A program made the position numbers and the translations under genes. Below are positions 16,224-23,662 of a stretch of 64,000 nucleotides of DNA, one piece after another. Below the pieces are notes generated by a model. That model was given only the letters and a program-made list of their open reading frames with translations. It did not search any database and had not been told where the DNA came from. Origin of the DNA: Rubellimicrobium aerolatum. Lineage in GTDB: Bacteria; Pseudomonadota; Alphaproteobacteria; Rhodobacterales; Rhodobacteraceae. The first letter of the stretch is position 1; each line of letters starts with the position of its first letter. The DNA lies in assembly GCF_017872975.1 (NCBI RefSeq), contig NZ_JAGGJP010000004.1, forward strand, positions 186,001-250,000. The letters run 5' to 3'.

Positions 16224-17420
16224 TCAGCTCGCGGCGAACTTGAGGAGCTTGATGGCCGCGAAGTCGGTCACGCCGCCGCCCACGCGCTTGGTCGCGTAGA
16301 AGAGGACGTGCGGCTTGGCGCTGTAGGGGTCGCGGAGCACGCGGAGGTCGGGGCGTTCCGCCACCGTGTAGCCCGCCTGGAAGTCGCCGAAGGCGATGGA
16401 CAGGCTGTTGGCCGCGATGTCGGGCATGTCCTCGCAGATCAGGACCTTGTAGCCCATGAGCCGCGCGGGCTCTCCGGCCACCATGCCGTCGGACCAGAGG
16501 AACCGGCCGTCGGCGTCCTTGAGCTTCCGCAGGACGCCCGTGGTGCGCGAGTTCATCACGAACACGGCGCGGGCGCGGTAGGGCGCGGGGAGCGCGTAGA
16601 CGAGGTCCACCAGCGGGTCGATGGAGGACAGCGCCCCGGCGGCTCCGGAAGCGACGTAGCCGAGGCTGTTCCAGGCCCAGGAGGCGTTGGCGACGGTCGG
16701 GTAGGCCAGCACGCCCTTGGGCTTGTCCACGCCGTTGCCCGTCACGAAGGCGGCGGATTCGGCGCGGGCGAAGCGTTCGGCGATGCGGCCGGCGAGCCAG
16801 GATTCCACGTCGAAGGCGGCGTCGTCGAGGAGGCGCTGCGAGGCCTTGGGCTGGGCGGCCAGTTCGTGCAGCGGGATGGAGATCTTCTCCAGCGCGCCGG
16901 TCGCGGTTTCCGCCGTCGCGCCGGTCTCGGTCGCCCAGCCCGCGCCGAGCTCGCCCCGGTCGATCAGCACGTCGAGGCTCGCGTTCTCCACGGCGACGAC
17001 GCTCGCGATGGAGCGGATCGAGGCGGTGGAGACGAGGATCGCGCGGATCTGCTCGGCGGTCTGGGGCGAGACGAGGACGCCCCCATCGGGGGCGACGCCG
17101 GCGGAGTAGGACTTGCCTTCGAGGGCCAAGCCGCGGAGGCCGGCGTCGTCGCCGGAGCGGAGGTAGGCGTCGAAGGCCTTCTGGTGCGGGGCCTCGTGGA
17201 AGTCCGCCGAGAGCATCGGGCGTTGGGCGGCGGTGGTCATCCTGGTGGCGAGCTTGGTCATGATGCGGGTCTCCTGATCCTGAAGTTTGGTGGCGATGTC
17301 GGTGGCGAAGGCGTTGAGTTCGTGGATGAAGCCGTCGGTGGCGGCCTTGATCTCGGGCGACGTTTCGGGCGGCGGGGACAGAGCTTCCCCGGCCCGAGAC
17401 AGCGTCTCGGGAGCGGTCAT
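16224..17420 (-). CDS. GTA g5, major capsid protein (HK97 fold)
   Basis: A 398-residue HK97-type capsid protein. The first ~100 residues form the coiled-coil delta domain with PEIKAATDGFIHELNAF, expected to be removed by g4. The mature part begins near AGVAPDGGVLVS. Other landmarks are ASIRSIASVV, FVTGNGVDKPKGVLAY and the C-terminal VLFYATKRVGGGVTDFAAIK. The start at 17420 follows GAAAGGAC. Confidence 0.96.
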   Translation of the reverse strand: MTAPETLSRAGEALSPPPETSPEIKAATDGFIHELNAFATDIATKLQDQETRIMTKLATRMTTAAQRPMLSADFHEAPHQKAFDAYLRSGDDAGLRGLALEGKSYSAGVAPDGGVLVSPQTAEQIRAILVSTASIRSIASVVAVENASLDVLIDRGELGAGWATETGATAETATGALEKISIPLHELAAQPKASQRLLDDAAFDVESWLAGRIAERFARAESAAFVTGNGVDKPKGVLAYPTVANASWAWNSLGYVASGAAGALSSIDPLVDLVYALPAPYRARAVFVMNSRTTGVLRKLKDADGRFLWSDGMVAGEPARLMGYKVLICEDMPDIAANSLSIAFGDFQAGYTVAERPDLRVLRDPYSAKPHVLFYATKRVGGGVTDFAAIKLLKFAAS

Positions 17421-17455
17421 GGTTGGTCCTTTCGGTTGGGGGTTGCGGGAGGGCC

Positions 17456-17989
17456 TTACTGGCCCATGAGGCGGGTGCGGGCCGCAGCCACGGCCGCCGT
17501 CATCTGGTGGAGGAGCGCGAGGTCCGCGCCCTTGGCGCCGAGGCGGGCCTCGCGCAGCATCGGGAAGGTCACGAGCGACACCTCCCAGAGTTCGATCTCG
17601 GCCAGCCGGCGCCGGCCCTGGTCGTCCTTGGTGGCGCGCACCGTGCGGTAGCCGATGGAAAGGCCGTCGATGGCCCCGGCGCGGATCAGCACGGCGGCCT
17701 CGCGGGCGCGGGCCACATCGGGGAGGAGGCGGCCCTTGACGTAGAGGCCGCGCGCGTCCTCGCGCAGCTCGTCCCAGACGCCGATGGGCTGGGCGGGGTC
17801 GTGCTGCCAGAGGAGCTTCACGGATTCCCCGGCGCTCGCGAGGCGCTTCAGGGACGCCGCATAGGCCCCGCGCTCCACGATGTCGCCACCCTGGTCGGGG
17901 AGGCCGAACAGCGAGGCATAGCCTTCGATCGCGGTGCCGTCGGGGGTGACGGCCACGTCGGCGAGGGGTCGGGTGAACTTGGTCTCCAT
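17456..17989 (-). CDS. GTA g4, HK97-family prohead protease
   Basis: A 177-residue serine protease that removes the capsid scaffold segment. EGYASLFGLPDQGGDIVERGAY is the family start. The catalytic residues are probably the His in LLWQHDPAQPIG and the Ser in DGLSIGYR. It is translated from ATG 17989 after GAAGGAG and lies between g3.5 and the capsid gene. Confidence 0.95.
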   Translation of the reverse strand: METKFTRPLADVAVTPDGTAIEGYASLFGLPDQGGDIVERGAYAASLKRLASAGESVKLLWQHDPAQPIGVWDELREDARGLYVKGRLLPDVARAREAAVLIRAGAIDGLSIGYRTVRATKDDQGRRRLAEIELWEVSLVTFPMLREARLGAKGADLALLHQMTAAVAAARTRLMGQ

Positions 17990-18003
17990 GTTGAACTGCT
18001 CCT

Positions 18004-18222
18004 TCAGGGAAGATGGTCCAGCATCGACTGGACGAACTGGGCGAGGATGACGGCCACCACCCCGTAGACGGTGAGCCAGAGACGTTTTTCGAGGCGCTCC
18101 ATCATGGATTCGATCTTGGCGAGCGACTGGTGGAGTTGGGCGAACTTCAGCTCGCTCATCCGCTCCTGGCTCTCGATCTTGAGGCCGGGGGCGCAGAGGA
18201 ACGGGCGCGGCTCATGTGCCAT
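18004..18222 (-). CDS. GTA g3.5, small head-formation-associated membrane-type protein
   Basis: A 72-residue protein found at this position in GTA clusters. The N-terminus FLCAPGLKIESQERM is followed by an amphipathic helix (LHQSLAKIESMMERLEKRLW) and one hydrophobic segment (TVYGVVAVILAQFVQSML). The ATG at 18222 overlaps the portal stop by 11 bases and follows GGAGG. An internal ATG at 18159 has its own AGGAG and is the alternative. The precise function is not established. Confidence 0.8.
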   Translation of the reverse strand: MAHEPRPFLCAPGLKIESQERMSELKFAQLHQSLAKIESMMERLEKRLWLTVYGVVAVILAQFVQSMLDHLP

Positions 18223-19453
18223 CGGCGGCCTCCATCGGAGGCAGGCCCAGGAGGCGGCGCTTCTCGGCCTGGGACAGGAAGGAGGCCTGGGCGACGCGAC
18301 GCCACTGGGCCTCGCGCTCGGTGGCCAGGGCCGGGATCTGGTCGAGGTCCGGCGCGAGCGTGATGCGCTCGCCGGTGAAGTCCGACAGCCAGTCGCTGAT
18401 CGCGGAGGCGACGCGGGTGGCGAGCGGCAGGACGGTCAGCCGGTAGAAGGCGCGGTTGGCCTCCTGGTAGTTGGCGTAGGTCGCGTCGCCGGGCAGGCCG
18501 AGGATCATCGGCGGCACCCCGAAGGCGATGGCGATCTCGCGCGCGGCCTGCTCCTTGGTCTGCTGGAACTCCATGTCCGAGGGGCTGAAGCCCATGGGCT
18601 TCCAGTCGAGGCCGCCTTCGAGCAGCATCGGCCGCCCGGCGTTGCGGGCGCCTTGGTGCTGGGATTCCATCTCGGAGACCAGCCGGTCGAACTGGTCCTG
18701 CGACATGGTCCCGCCGTTGGGGCCGGCGTAGACGATCGCGCCCGAGGGACGGGCGGCGTTCTGGAGGAGCGCGAGGCTCCAGCGCGACGCGCCGTTGTGG
18801 ACCTCGATGGCCTGGGCGGCGGCCTGGAGCGCCGACAGGCCGTAATGGTCGTCCTGAGGGTGGAAGCTTTTGACGTGGCAGACGGCGCGGGCCGGGAAGC
18901 GGTGGCGGCGCGCGCCCACGGTGTAGTCGTAGGCGACGGGCCAGCCGTCGTCGCCCGGCACCACCGCCATGCGGTCGGAGCGCAGGACGTGGAGTTCGTG
19001 CGGGAGCCCCTCCTCGGCCGCCACGGCCTCGACGAAGCCGTTGCCGGTGAGGAGGAGCTGGCCGTAGAGCGACTCGAGCAGCTCGGCCCGGCCCTGCGAG
19101 GGGTTGGGCCGGGCGATGAGGTCGAGGACCGGGTGGGCCTCGTAACGGCTCTGCGCGTCCTGGAGGACGAGCGGCAGCGCGGCGGCGGCCTCGGCGATCA
19201 GGCGCACGGCGCGGAAGCCCACCGGGTTGCGGGCGAACCCGGCCTGGGTGAGCTGGGCCGCGTCGCGCGGTTGCAGGGCGGCCCGGCCCGAGGAACCGGG
19301 CCAGGCGATGAGGTTGCCCGCCGCCGAGGCCTTGGCCTCGGTCGGGGCGGTCGTGACGGCGGCCGGCACGGGGGCCGATCCGGTGGCGTGGGCGTGGACC
19401 GGGAGGGTCCGGTCGGGGGCGCCCGTCTCCTTTCGTCTCAGGAAGTCGAACAT
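18212..19453 (-). CDS. GTA g3, portal protein
   Basis: A 413-residue HK97-type portal that forms the dodecameric DNA entry ring. It begins MFDFLRRKETGAP. Landmarks are DLIARPNPSQGRAELLESLYG, NGFVEAVAAEEGLPHEL, GLSALQAAAQAIEVHNGASRW and IALGVPPMILG-like FGVPPMILGLPGDATYANY. The ATG at 19453 has an excellent AAGGAGAT site; the frame extends to 19534 without one. A 111-base gap separates it from g2, the longest in the first half of the cluster, and holds a 29-bp element shared with a site at 58.3 kb. Confidence 0.95.
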   Translation of the reverse strand: MFDFLRRKETGAPDRTLPVHAHATGSAPVPAAVTTAPTEAKASAAGNLIAWPGSSGRAALQPRDAAQLTQAGFARNPVGFRAVRLIAEAAAALPLVLQDAQSRYEAHPVLDLIARPNPSQGRAELLESLYGQLLLTGNGFVEAVAAEEGLPHELHVLRSDRMAVVPGDDGWPVAYDYTVGARRHRFPARAVCHVKSFHPQDDHYGLSALQAAAQAIEVHNGASRWSLALLQNAARPSGAIVYAGPNGGTMSQDQFDRLVSEMESQHQGARNAGRPMLLEGGLDWKPMGFSPSDMEFQQTKEQAAREIAIAFGVPPMILGLPGDATYANYQEANRAFYRLTVLPLATRVASAISDWLSDFTGERITLAPDLDQIPALATEREAQWRRVAQASFLSQAEKRRLLGLPPMEAADGT

Positions 19454-19513
19454 CGTCTTTCTATCTCCTTGGGCCTGGTTCGCGGTCCGTGCGATGGAAT
19501 TTGCCAGCGATTC

Positions 19514-19542
19514 GTTAACGGCGTCCGACAGCAACGAACGGT
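19514..19542 (-). promoter_or_regulatory. 29-bp conserved element upstream of the portal gene
   Basis: Read on the minus strand it is ACCGTTCGTTGCTGTCGGAC, one variable base, then CCGTTAAC. It matches 58289-58317 at 28 of 29 positions. It lies 61 bases upstream of the portal ATG, in the g2-g3 gap, and points toward g3. GTTAAC is a CtrA half-site, but only one half is present here. The role is unknown; an internal promoter or regulator site is the simplest guess. Confidence 0.6.
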
Positions 19543-19564
19543 CAGGCGCGATTCGCGCAACGGG

Positions 19565-21295
19565 TCAGACGAGCCGGAATCGCGGCTCGGCCGGGGGGGC
19601 CGGAGGGGCCAGGATCAGGTCGTGGACGGCCCAGACCAGCGCATCGAGCCGGTCGGGCGAGCCCCGGCCCCGATAGCCGGTCACGGACATCCTAAGCATC
19701 TGATCCTCCAGCTTTCTCAGGTCCGCGCCGTGCAGGTGGCGCACCCGCCCCTGTTCGTAGAGCGCGGCCACCGGCTCGGCGCGAATCACCTTGCCCTCGC
19801 GGGCGTGGACGCAGGTCACGGCGAGGTTCGGGTCGATGCTGCGGAGGATCGTCCCGACCATCGCGCCGCCCTGGTTGACCTCGGCGATGATTCGCGAGGC
19901 GCCGTGGCGGCGCGCGGCCTCGATCACGGCGCGGCCCCACGAATCGGGGCTCGCGCCCTGCACGGTGGCGTCCTCGATGACGTAGGCCATCCAGTCGCCG
20001 CGCGGGCCCTGGGTGGTCGCGCCGACGACGACGATGCCGGTGGCGTCCGACGCCTTGCCCGTCGAGACGGCGGGATCGACCGCCACCACGATCCGGTCGA
20101 GCCGGGGCAGCCAGCGCGCCCGCGCATGGTCGAGCGTCCGGGCCGTCCAGAGCGCGCCGTCGGCGGCGTCGAGCAGCAGCCCCTCCAGCTCCTGCCGGCC
20201 GAGGCGGGTGTTGGCGAAGCGGGCCTGCATCTCCTCCATGAAGCCGCGCGCGAGGAAGGCGCGGTTCGCCGTGGTGGGCGCGTGGGTTTGGGCCGTCCCC
20301 TCGCGGCCCAGGAGGGCGGTCAGGGCGGGGGCGTCGCGCGGCGTGGTGGTGACGACGCAGCGGGGGTCGTCGCCGAGGCGCAGCGCGAACTGGAGCTGGT
20401 CCCAGGCGGCCTCCGCCTTCTTCCACTTGGCCAGCTCGTCGGCCCAGGCGGCGTCGAACTGCGGCCCGCGCAGCGATTCGGGCTCGTGGGCCGAGAAGAT
20501 CTGCGCGACAGCGCCGTTCGGCCATTCGAGCAGCCGCCGGGTGGCGTGCCAGGTGGGCCGCCGGTCGGGCGGGGAGCAGGCCATGAGGCCCGAAGCGCCG
20601 AAGATCATCACCTCGCGCGCCTGGTCCAGCGTCTCGGCCAGCAGCGCCACGCGGCGGGCGCGGCCGGGGTCGCGCGGGCGCGGGCCTTCGACCTGGGCGC
20701 GGACCCATTCGGCCCCGGCCCGCGTCTTGCCGGCGCCGCGCCCGCCGAGGATGACCCAGGTGCGCCAGTCGCCCTGGGGCGGGAGCTGGTGGGGATGCGC
20801 CCAGAACTCGAAGAGGTAGGGGAGGCCCTGCACCTCGTGGTCGGTCAGGGCGGCGAGGGTGGCGCGCACGGTCTCGCGGCCCTGCCGGGCGAGCCAGCGG
20901 GCGGTGAGGGGCTGACGCGGGGGTTCGGTGGGGGCTTCGGTGGGGGCCGGAGCGGGCGCCCGCTCCGGCCCGGTCGCCTCGGGACATTGCGGCGGGGCGC
21001 TTGCAGGTCCGCCGCGCGTCGTCTCGGCCTGCCGGGTCTCCTCCGTCGCTTCGGTGGCGGGGCTGGACCCGGTCGCCTCGGGAGTCGTCGGGGCGCTCGC
21101 GGGCGGCCCGTCGATCCTCCCCTCCTGCCGGGTTTCGGCGGGGGCGAATCGCTCGACCGGGGCGGCGAAGCCGGGACGCGGGGCGTCAGGGGCCATGGCG
21201 GCCCCCTGCCCCTTGGCGGCGTCGGGTCGGCGGGAGGCGAGCCAAGCCTCGTCGGCGCGGTCGCGGAAGCAGGTCGCGGGGGACAGGCGTTGCAT
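19565..21295 (-). CDS. GTA g2, large terminase with long N-terminal extension
   Basis: The DNA-packaging ATPase/nuclease (576 aa). The ATPase domain begins near residue 150; Walker A is GGRGAGKT at about 181-188, and an acidic AWADELAKW segment lies in the Walker B region. The nuclease domain has VAVDPAVSTGKASDATG near 405 and continues to the C-terminus. The first ~135 residues are Pro/Ala/Glu/Thr-rich with repeated PEATG units and look disordered, an unusual extension. The start at 21295 is supported by a GGGAGG site and a 3-base gap after g1. No internal ATG with a good site precedes the ATPase domain. Confidence 0.92.
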   Translation of the reverse strand: MQRLSPATCFRDRADEAWLASRRPDAAKGQGAAMAPDAPRPGFAAPVERFAPAETRQEGRIDGPPASAPTTPEATGSSPATEATEETRQAETTRGGPASAPPQCPEATGPERAPAPAPTEAPTEPPRQPLTARWLARQGRETVRATLAALTDHEVQGLPYLFEFWAHPHQLPPQGDWRTWVILGGRGAGKTRAGAEWVRAQVEGPRPRDPGRARRVALLAETLDQAREVMIFGASGLMACSPPDRRPTWHATRRLLEWPNGAVAQIFSAHEPESLRGPQFDAAWADELAKWKKAEAAWDQLQFALRLGDDPRCVVTTTPRDAPALTALLGREGTAQTHAPTTANRAFLARGFMEEMQARFANTRLGRQELEGLLLDAADGALWTARTLDHARARWLPRLDRIVVAVDPAVSTGKASDATGIVVVGATTQGPRGDWMAYVIEDATVQGASPDSWGRAVIEAARRHGASRIIAEVNQGGAMVGTILRSIDPNLAVTCVHAREGKVIRAEPVAALYEQGRVRHLHGADLRKLEDQMLRMSVTGYRGRGSPDRLDALVWAVHDLILAPPAPPAEPRFRLV

Positions 21296-21298
21296 GGG

Positions 21299-21670
21299 TC
21301 AGCCCTCCCCGCCGCACGTGGAGGGGCGAGCGGCGGCGGCGCTCTCGTCGCCGCAGTCGTGGAGCCGCTGGAGGCGGCAGGCCATCTCCTCGCGGAGCGC
21401 CGCGAAGTCGATCTCGCAGGCGTTGCGAAGGCCGGAGTTCCTCTCGTGCCAGGCGTTGTAGCGGTCCTCGGCCTCGAAGGCGCGCTTGAGGGCGGATTCC
21501 AGCTCGGACTGCTTGAGGCCGATGTCCTTGAGGAGGCGGGGGTCCTGCTCGGCCTCCACGCGGTCGAGCAGCTCCGCGAGCGTGCGCCGCACGGAGCGGA
21601 GGAGTTGCAGCGCGTCGCGGAAGGTCTGCTCGATCTCGGGGCCGGTGAGGGCGATGGGTCTGCGGGTCAT
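21299..21670 (-). CDS. GTA g1, small terminase-like protein
   Basis: A 123-residue mostly helical protein at the promoter-proximal end of the cluster. It begins MTRRPIALTGPEIEQTFRDA and has a coiled-coil-like centre (ELLDRVEAEQDPRLLKDIGL; ESALKRAFEAEDRYNAWHE). GTA g1 is regarded as a divergent small terminase subunit. The C-terminal tail holds CGDESAAAARPSTCGG. It begins the operon; a weak AGGAAAGG lies upstream. Confidence 0.85.
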   Translation of the reverse strand: MTRRPIALTGPEIEQTFRDALQLLRSVRRTLAELLDRVEAEQDPRLLKDIGLKQSELESALKRAFEAEDRYNAWHERNSGLRNACEIDFAALREEMACRLQRLHDCGDESAAAARPSTCGGEG

Positions 21671-21779
21671 GATGCTGTGGCCTTTCCTGCTCTTGTTGTT
21701 GCGCCGGGCGTTTGGGGGGCCGGCACGAGGAGGATCGCGGAAAAGGACTGACGAAGCGTTGGAGCACCGGGCGGTGGGT

Positions 21780-21794
21780 TTAACGCCGGGTTAA
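21780..21794. promoter_or_regulatory. CtrA-type box upstream of the GTA operon
   Basis: TTAACGCCGGGTTAA is an exact TTAA-N7-TTAA, the full CtrA consensus of alphaproteobacteria. It lies 109 bases upstream of the g1 start codon. CtrA is required for GTA expression in R. capsulatus, where direct control is thought to pass through GafA. A full box here suggests CtrA itself may bind near this GTA promoter. Confidence 0.65.
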
Positions 21795-21837
21795 CGGGCC
21801 GGCGGGCGGCGGGGCCGGGGGCGCGGATGGGGAAAGT

Positions 21838-21850
21838 GACGATGCGTCAA
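21838..21850. promoter_or_regulatory. Dyad TGACG-N3-CGTCA upstream of the GTA operon
   Basis: Perfect 5-bp inverted arms TGACG and CGTCA with a 3-base spacer lie 44 bases beyond the CtrA-type box. This is the shape of a dimeric regulator site. On the minus strand it overlaps CTTGACGC, which resembles a -35 element. No clear -10 element is seen. Confidence 0.35.
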
Positions 21851-22220
21851 GAGGTTGGTCGCCGTGCGGGGGCGGGCGCGGGCGGCGGCGGGGGGGCCGG
21901 CGCGGGCGCGCGGGACGGCGGCGCGCAACGCCTCCGGGCCGGGGGCCGGGCGGGCGCGGGCGATGTTTTCGGCCGGGAGGCGGGATGAAGCGGGACGGGG
22001 CGGGGATTCGCCGGGTTGCGGCGGGGCTCCGGCGCGGGATGATTCGCGGGGCGGCGACGGTCCCTGCCGGAATGGCCGGGGCGATGTGCGGCGGGAGGTG
22101 GGGAGCGGGCGGCGGCTCGGCGGGATGGCGCGCGCCGTCTCGCGGCCCTTTCTTCTGACCGCAGATGTCCCGGGGGGGATCGCGCGGCGCGCGATGGCGG
22201 CCTCACGGGCGCGGGCCCGT

Positions 22221-22304
22221 CGGGGGTCTGGTCGGGGGTCTGGTCGGGGGTCTGGTCGGGGGTCTGGTCGGGGGTCTGGTCGGGGGTCTGATCGGGGGTC
22301 TGAT
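22221..22304. repeat. Seven tandem copies of a 12-bp unit
   Basis: The unit CGGGGGTCTGGT repeats seven times head to tail. The last two copies read CGGGGGTCTGAT and a partial eighth follows. It lies 83 bases downstream of the mltG stop. On the plus strand it would read Gly-Leu-Val-Gly repeats, but no credible gene contains it. Probably a variable-number repeat. Confidence 0.95.
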
Positions 22305-22386
22305 CGGGAGGAACCCGCCCTGCGGGGCGCGGGGGAGGGACGGGCGCCTTGCAGGGTTCGGGGTCGGGTCGCCTGGCGCGCGGGCG

Positions 22387-23607
22387 CTAGTTCGAGCCGT
22401 CCGCCGGCTCGGGGTCCGCCGCCTCCGCCTCCTCGGCCTGCCGGGCCTCGATCTCGCGCCAGCGGGCGACGTTGCGCTGGTGCTCCTCGAGGGTGGCGGC
22501 GAAGGCGTGGCCGCCGGTGCCGTCAGCGACGAAGTATCGGTAGTCGGTCGCCGCCGGGTTCACGGCCGCCTGGATCGCCGCGCGGCCGGGGTTGGCGATG
22601 GGGCCGGCGGGGAGGCCGTCCAGGACATAGGTGTTGTAGGCCACCTCGCCGTGGAGCCGCCGCTCCGTGACGCCGTCGATGTCGGACTGGCGGATCGGGC
22701 GGTCGAGGAGCCCCTGCCCCCGCGTGATGCCGTAGATGATCGTCGGGTCGAACTGGAGCCGCATCCCCTGGCGGAGGCGGTTGACGAGGACGGAGGCGAC
22801 GACCGCGCGCTCCTCGGGGATCGCGGTCTCCTTCTCGACGATGGAGGCCAGCGCCAGGGCCTGCTCGGGCGTGTCGAAGGGGAGGTCTTGGGCGCGGGCC
22901 TCCCAGGCTTCGGCGAGCGCGGCGTCCTGGGCGGCCTGCATCCGGGCGAGGAGGTCGGCCACGGAGTCGCCGGGGCGGATCGCGTAGCTGTCGGGGGCGA
23001 GGCGGCCCTCGGGCGGGATGGGGGTGCCGTCGCCGTCGAGCACGTCGATGGCGTCGAGGGACTGGGCGACCTGCCAGCTCGTGACGCCCTCGGCCACGAC
23101 GACGCGGAAGGTGGTGTCGGGCTGGGCCTTGACCTGCTCGTAGGCGGCGGGGACGGGGGCGTCGGAAAGGGGCTCGAACTCGGCGCGTTCGTCGTAGTCC
23201 CCCGTGGCGGGGTCGAGCTCGCGGACCTGGGCCAGCGTGCGGGCGACGCCGATGCGGTAGACGATCTCGGTGCCGCAGGTGGAGGCGCCGTCGCCGGTGA
23301 CGATGTCGGTGATCTCCTGCATCGACGCCGCCTCGGGGATCAGGAAGCTGCCCTGCTTGAGGTCGGCGGTGCGGTCGGCGTAGTCGGCGCCGAGGCGGAG
23401 GATGGTCGGGTGGGCGACGGCGCCCTTCTGGCCGAGATCCTCGGACACCTCGCGGAAGTTGGCGCCGGGGGCGACGCGGAGGCAGATCGCCTGCGCGAGC
23501 GGGCCGGGGGCGGAATACTGCGAGACGCCCCAGGTGACGAGGCCGGCGAGCAGGAACAGCGCCACCGTCAGGAAGGTCAGCGCGTTGGCGGCGACGTGGC
23601 GCCACAT
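22387..23607 (-). CDS. mltG: Endolytic murein transglycosylase MltG
   Basis: The inner-membrane enzyme that cuts nascent peptidoglycan and is thought to end glycan strand synthesis (406 aa). One membrane helix is at residues about 9-31 (LTFLTVALFLLAGLVTWGV). The YceG periplasmic domain has the catalytic Glu in LASIVEKET, near residue 255, with VLVNRLRQGMRLQFDPT, YNTYVLDGLPAGPIANPG and YRYFVADGTGGHAFA. The acidic C-terminal tail is Glu/Ala-rich. It is 55 bases downstream of fabF in the common fabF-mltG order. Confidence 0.95.
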   Translation of the reverse strand: MWRHVAANALTFLTVALFLLAGLVTWGVSQYSAPGPLAQAICLRVAPGANFREVSEDLGQKGAVAHPTILRLGADYADRTADLKQGSFLIPEAASMQEITDIVTGDGASTCGTEIVYRIGVARTLAQVRELDPATGDYDERAEFEPLSDAPVPAAYEQVKAQPDTTFRVVVAEGVTSWQVAQSLDAIDVLDGDGTPIPPEGRLAPDSYAIRPGDSVADLLARMQAAQDAALAEAWEARAQDLPFDTPEQALALASIVEKETAIPEERAVVASVLVNRLRQGMRLQFDPTIIYGITRGQGLLDRPIRQSDIDGVTERRLHGEVAYNTYVLDGLPAGPIANPGRAAIQAAVNPAATDYRYFVADGTGGHAFAATLEEHQRNVARWREIEARQAEEAEAADPEPADGSN

Positions 23608-23662
23608 CAGGCGGGAGTCCGGGCGAAGGGGCGCGGCGGGCGGCGGGCCGACGCGGCGCCCG

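Larger units (their letters stand above)
7367..21670 (-). mobile_element. Complete gene transfer agent (RcGTA-type) head-tail cluster, g1 to g15
   Basis: Sixteen to seventeen collinear genes on the minus strand correspond to the R. capsulatus GTA cluster: small and large terminase, portal, g3.5, protease, capsid, connector proteins g6-g8, tail tube g9, chaperones g10/g10.1, tape measure, distal tail, hub, peptidase and megatron. Every frame is open and the base composition matches the host. There is no integrase, repressor, replication gene or attachment site, so this is a domesticated particle locus rather than a prophage. Lysis, tail-fibre and gafA regulator genes are known to lie elsewhere in GTA-bearing genomes and are absent here. 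Confidence 0.95.
21671..22386. other. 716-bp GC-rich spacer between GTA g1 and mltG
   Basis: No convincing gene is present. It holds the presumed GTA promoter with a perfect CtrA-type box (21780-21794), the dyad TGACG-ATG-CGTCA at 21838-21850, very GC-rich DNA, and seven 12-bp tandem repeats at 22221-22304. Short frames, including one starting at 21842, are Gly/Ala/Arg-rich and lack ribosome-binding sites. Confidence 0.6.

Noticed and set aside
7367-21670. Active prophage
   Set aside because: No integrase, excisionase, repressor, replication or lysis genes and no attachment repeats; gene order and sizes match the domesticated GTA cluster.
18071-21751. A 1226-codon open frame on the plus strand across the GTA terminase and portal genes
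   Set aside because: It is antisense to well-identified genes, has Arg/Gly/Ala/Val-rich low-complexity composition, and is a typical high-GC shadow.
21842-21988. A 48-codon gene upstream of the GTA
   Set aside because: Gly/Ala/Arg-only composition, no ribosome-binding site, no recognisable feature.
22221-22304. CRISPR array
   Set aside because: Units are 12 bp and directly abutting, without spacers, and no cas genes are present.
22165-22386. A Gly-Leu-Val-Gly repeat protein encoded by the 12-bp array
   Set aside because: No ribosome-binding site, extreme composition, and the frame runs on antisense into mltG. Better explained as a non-coding tandem repeat.
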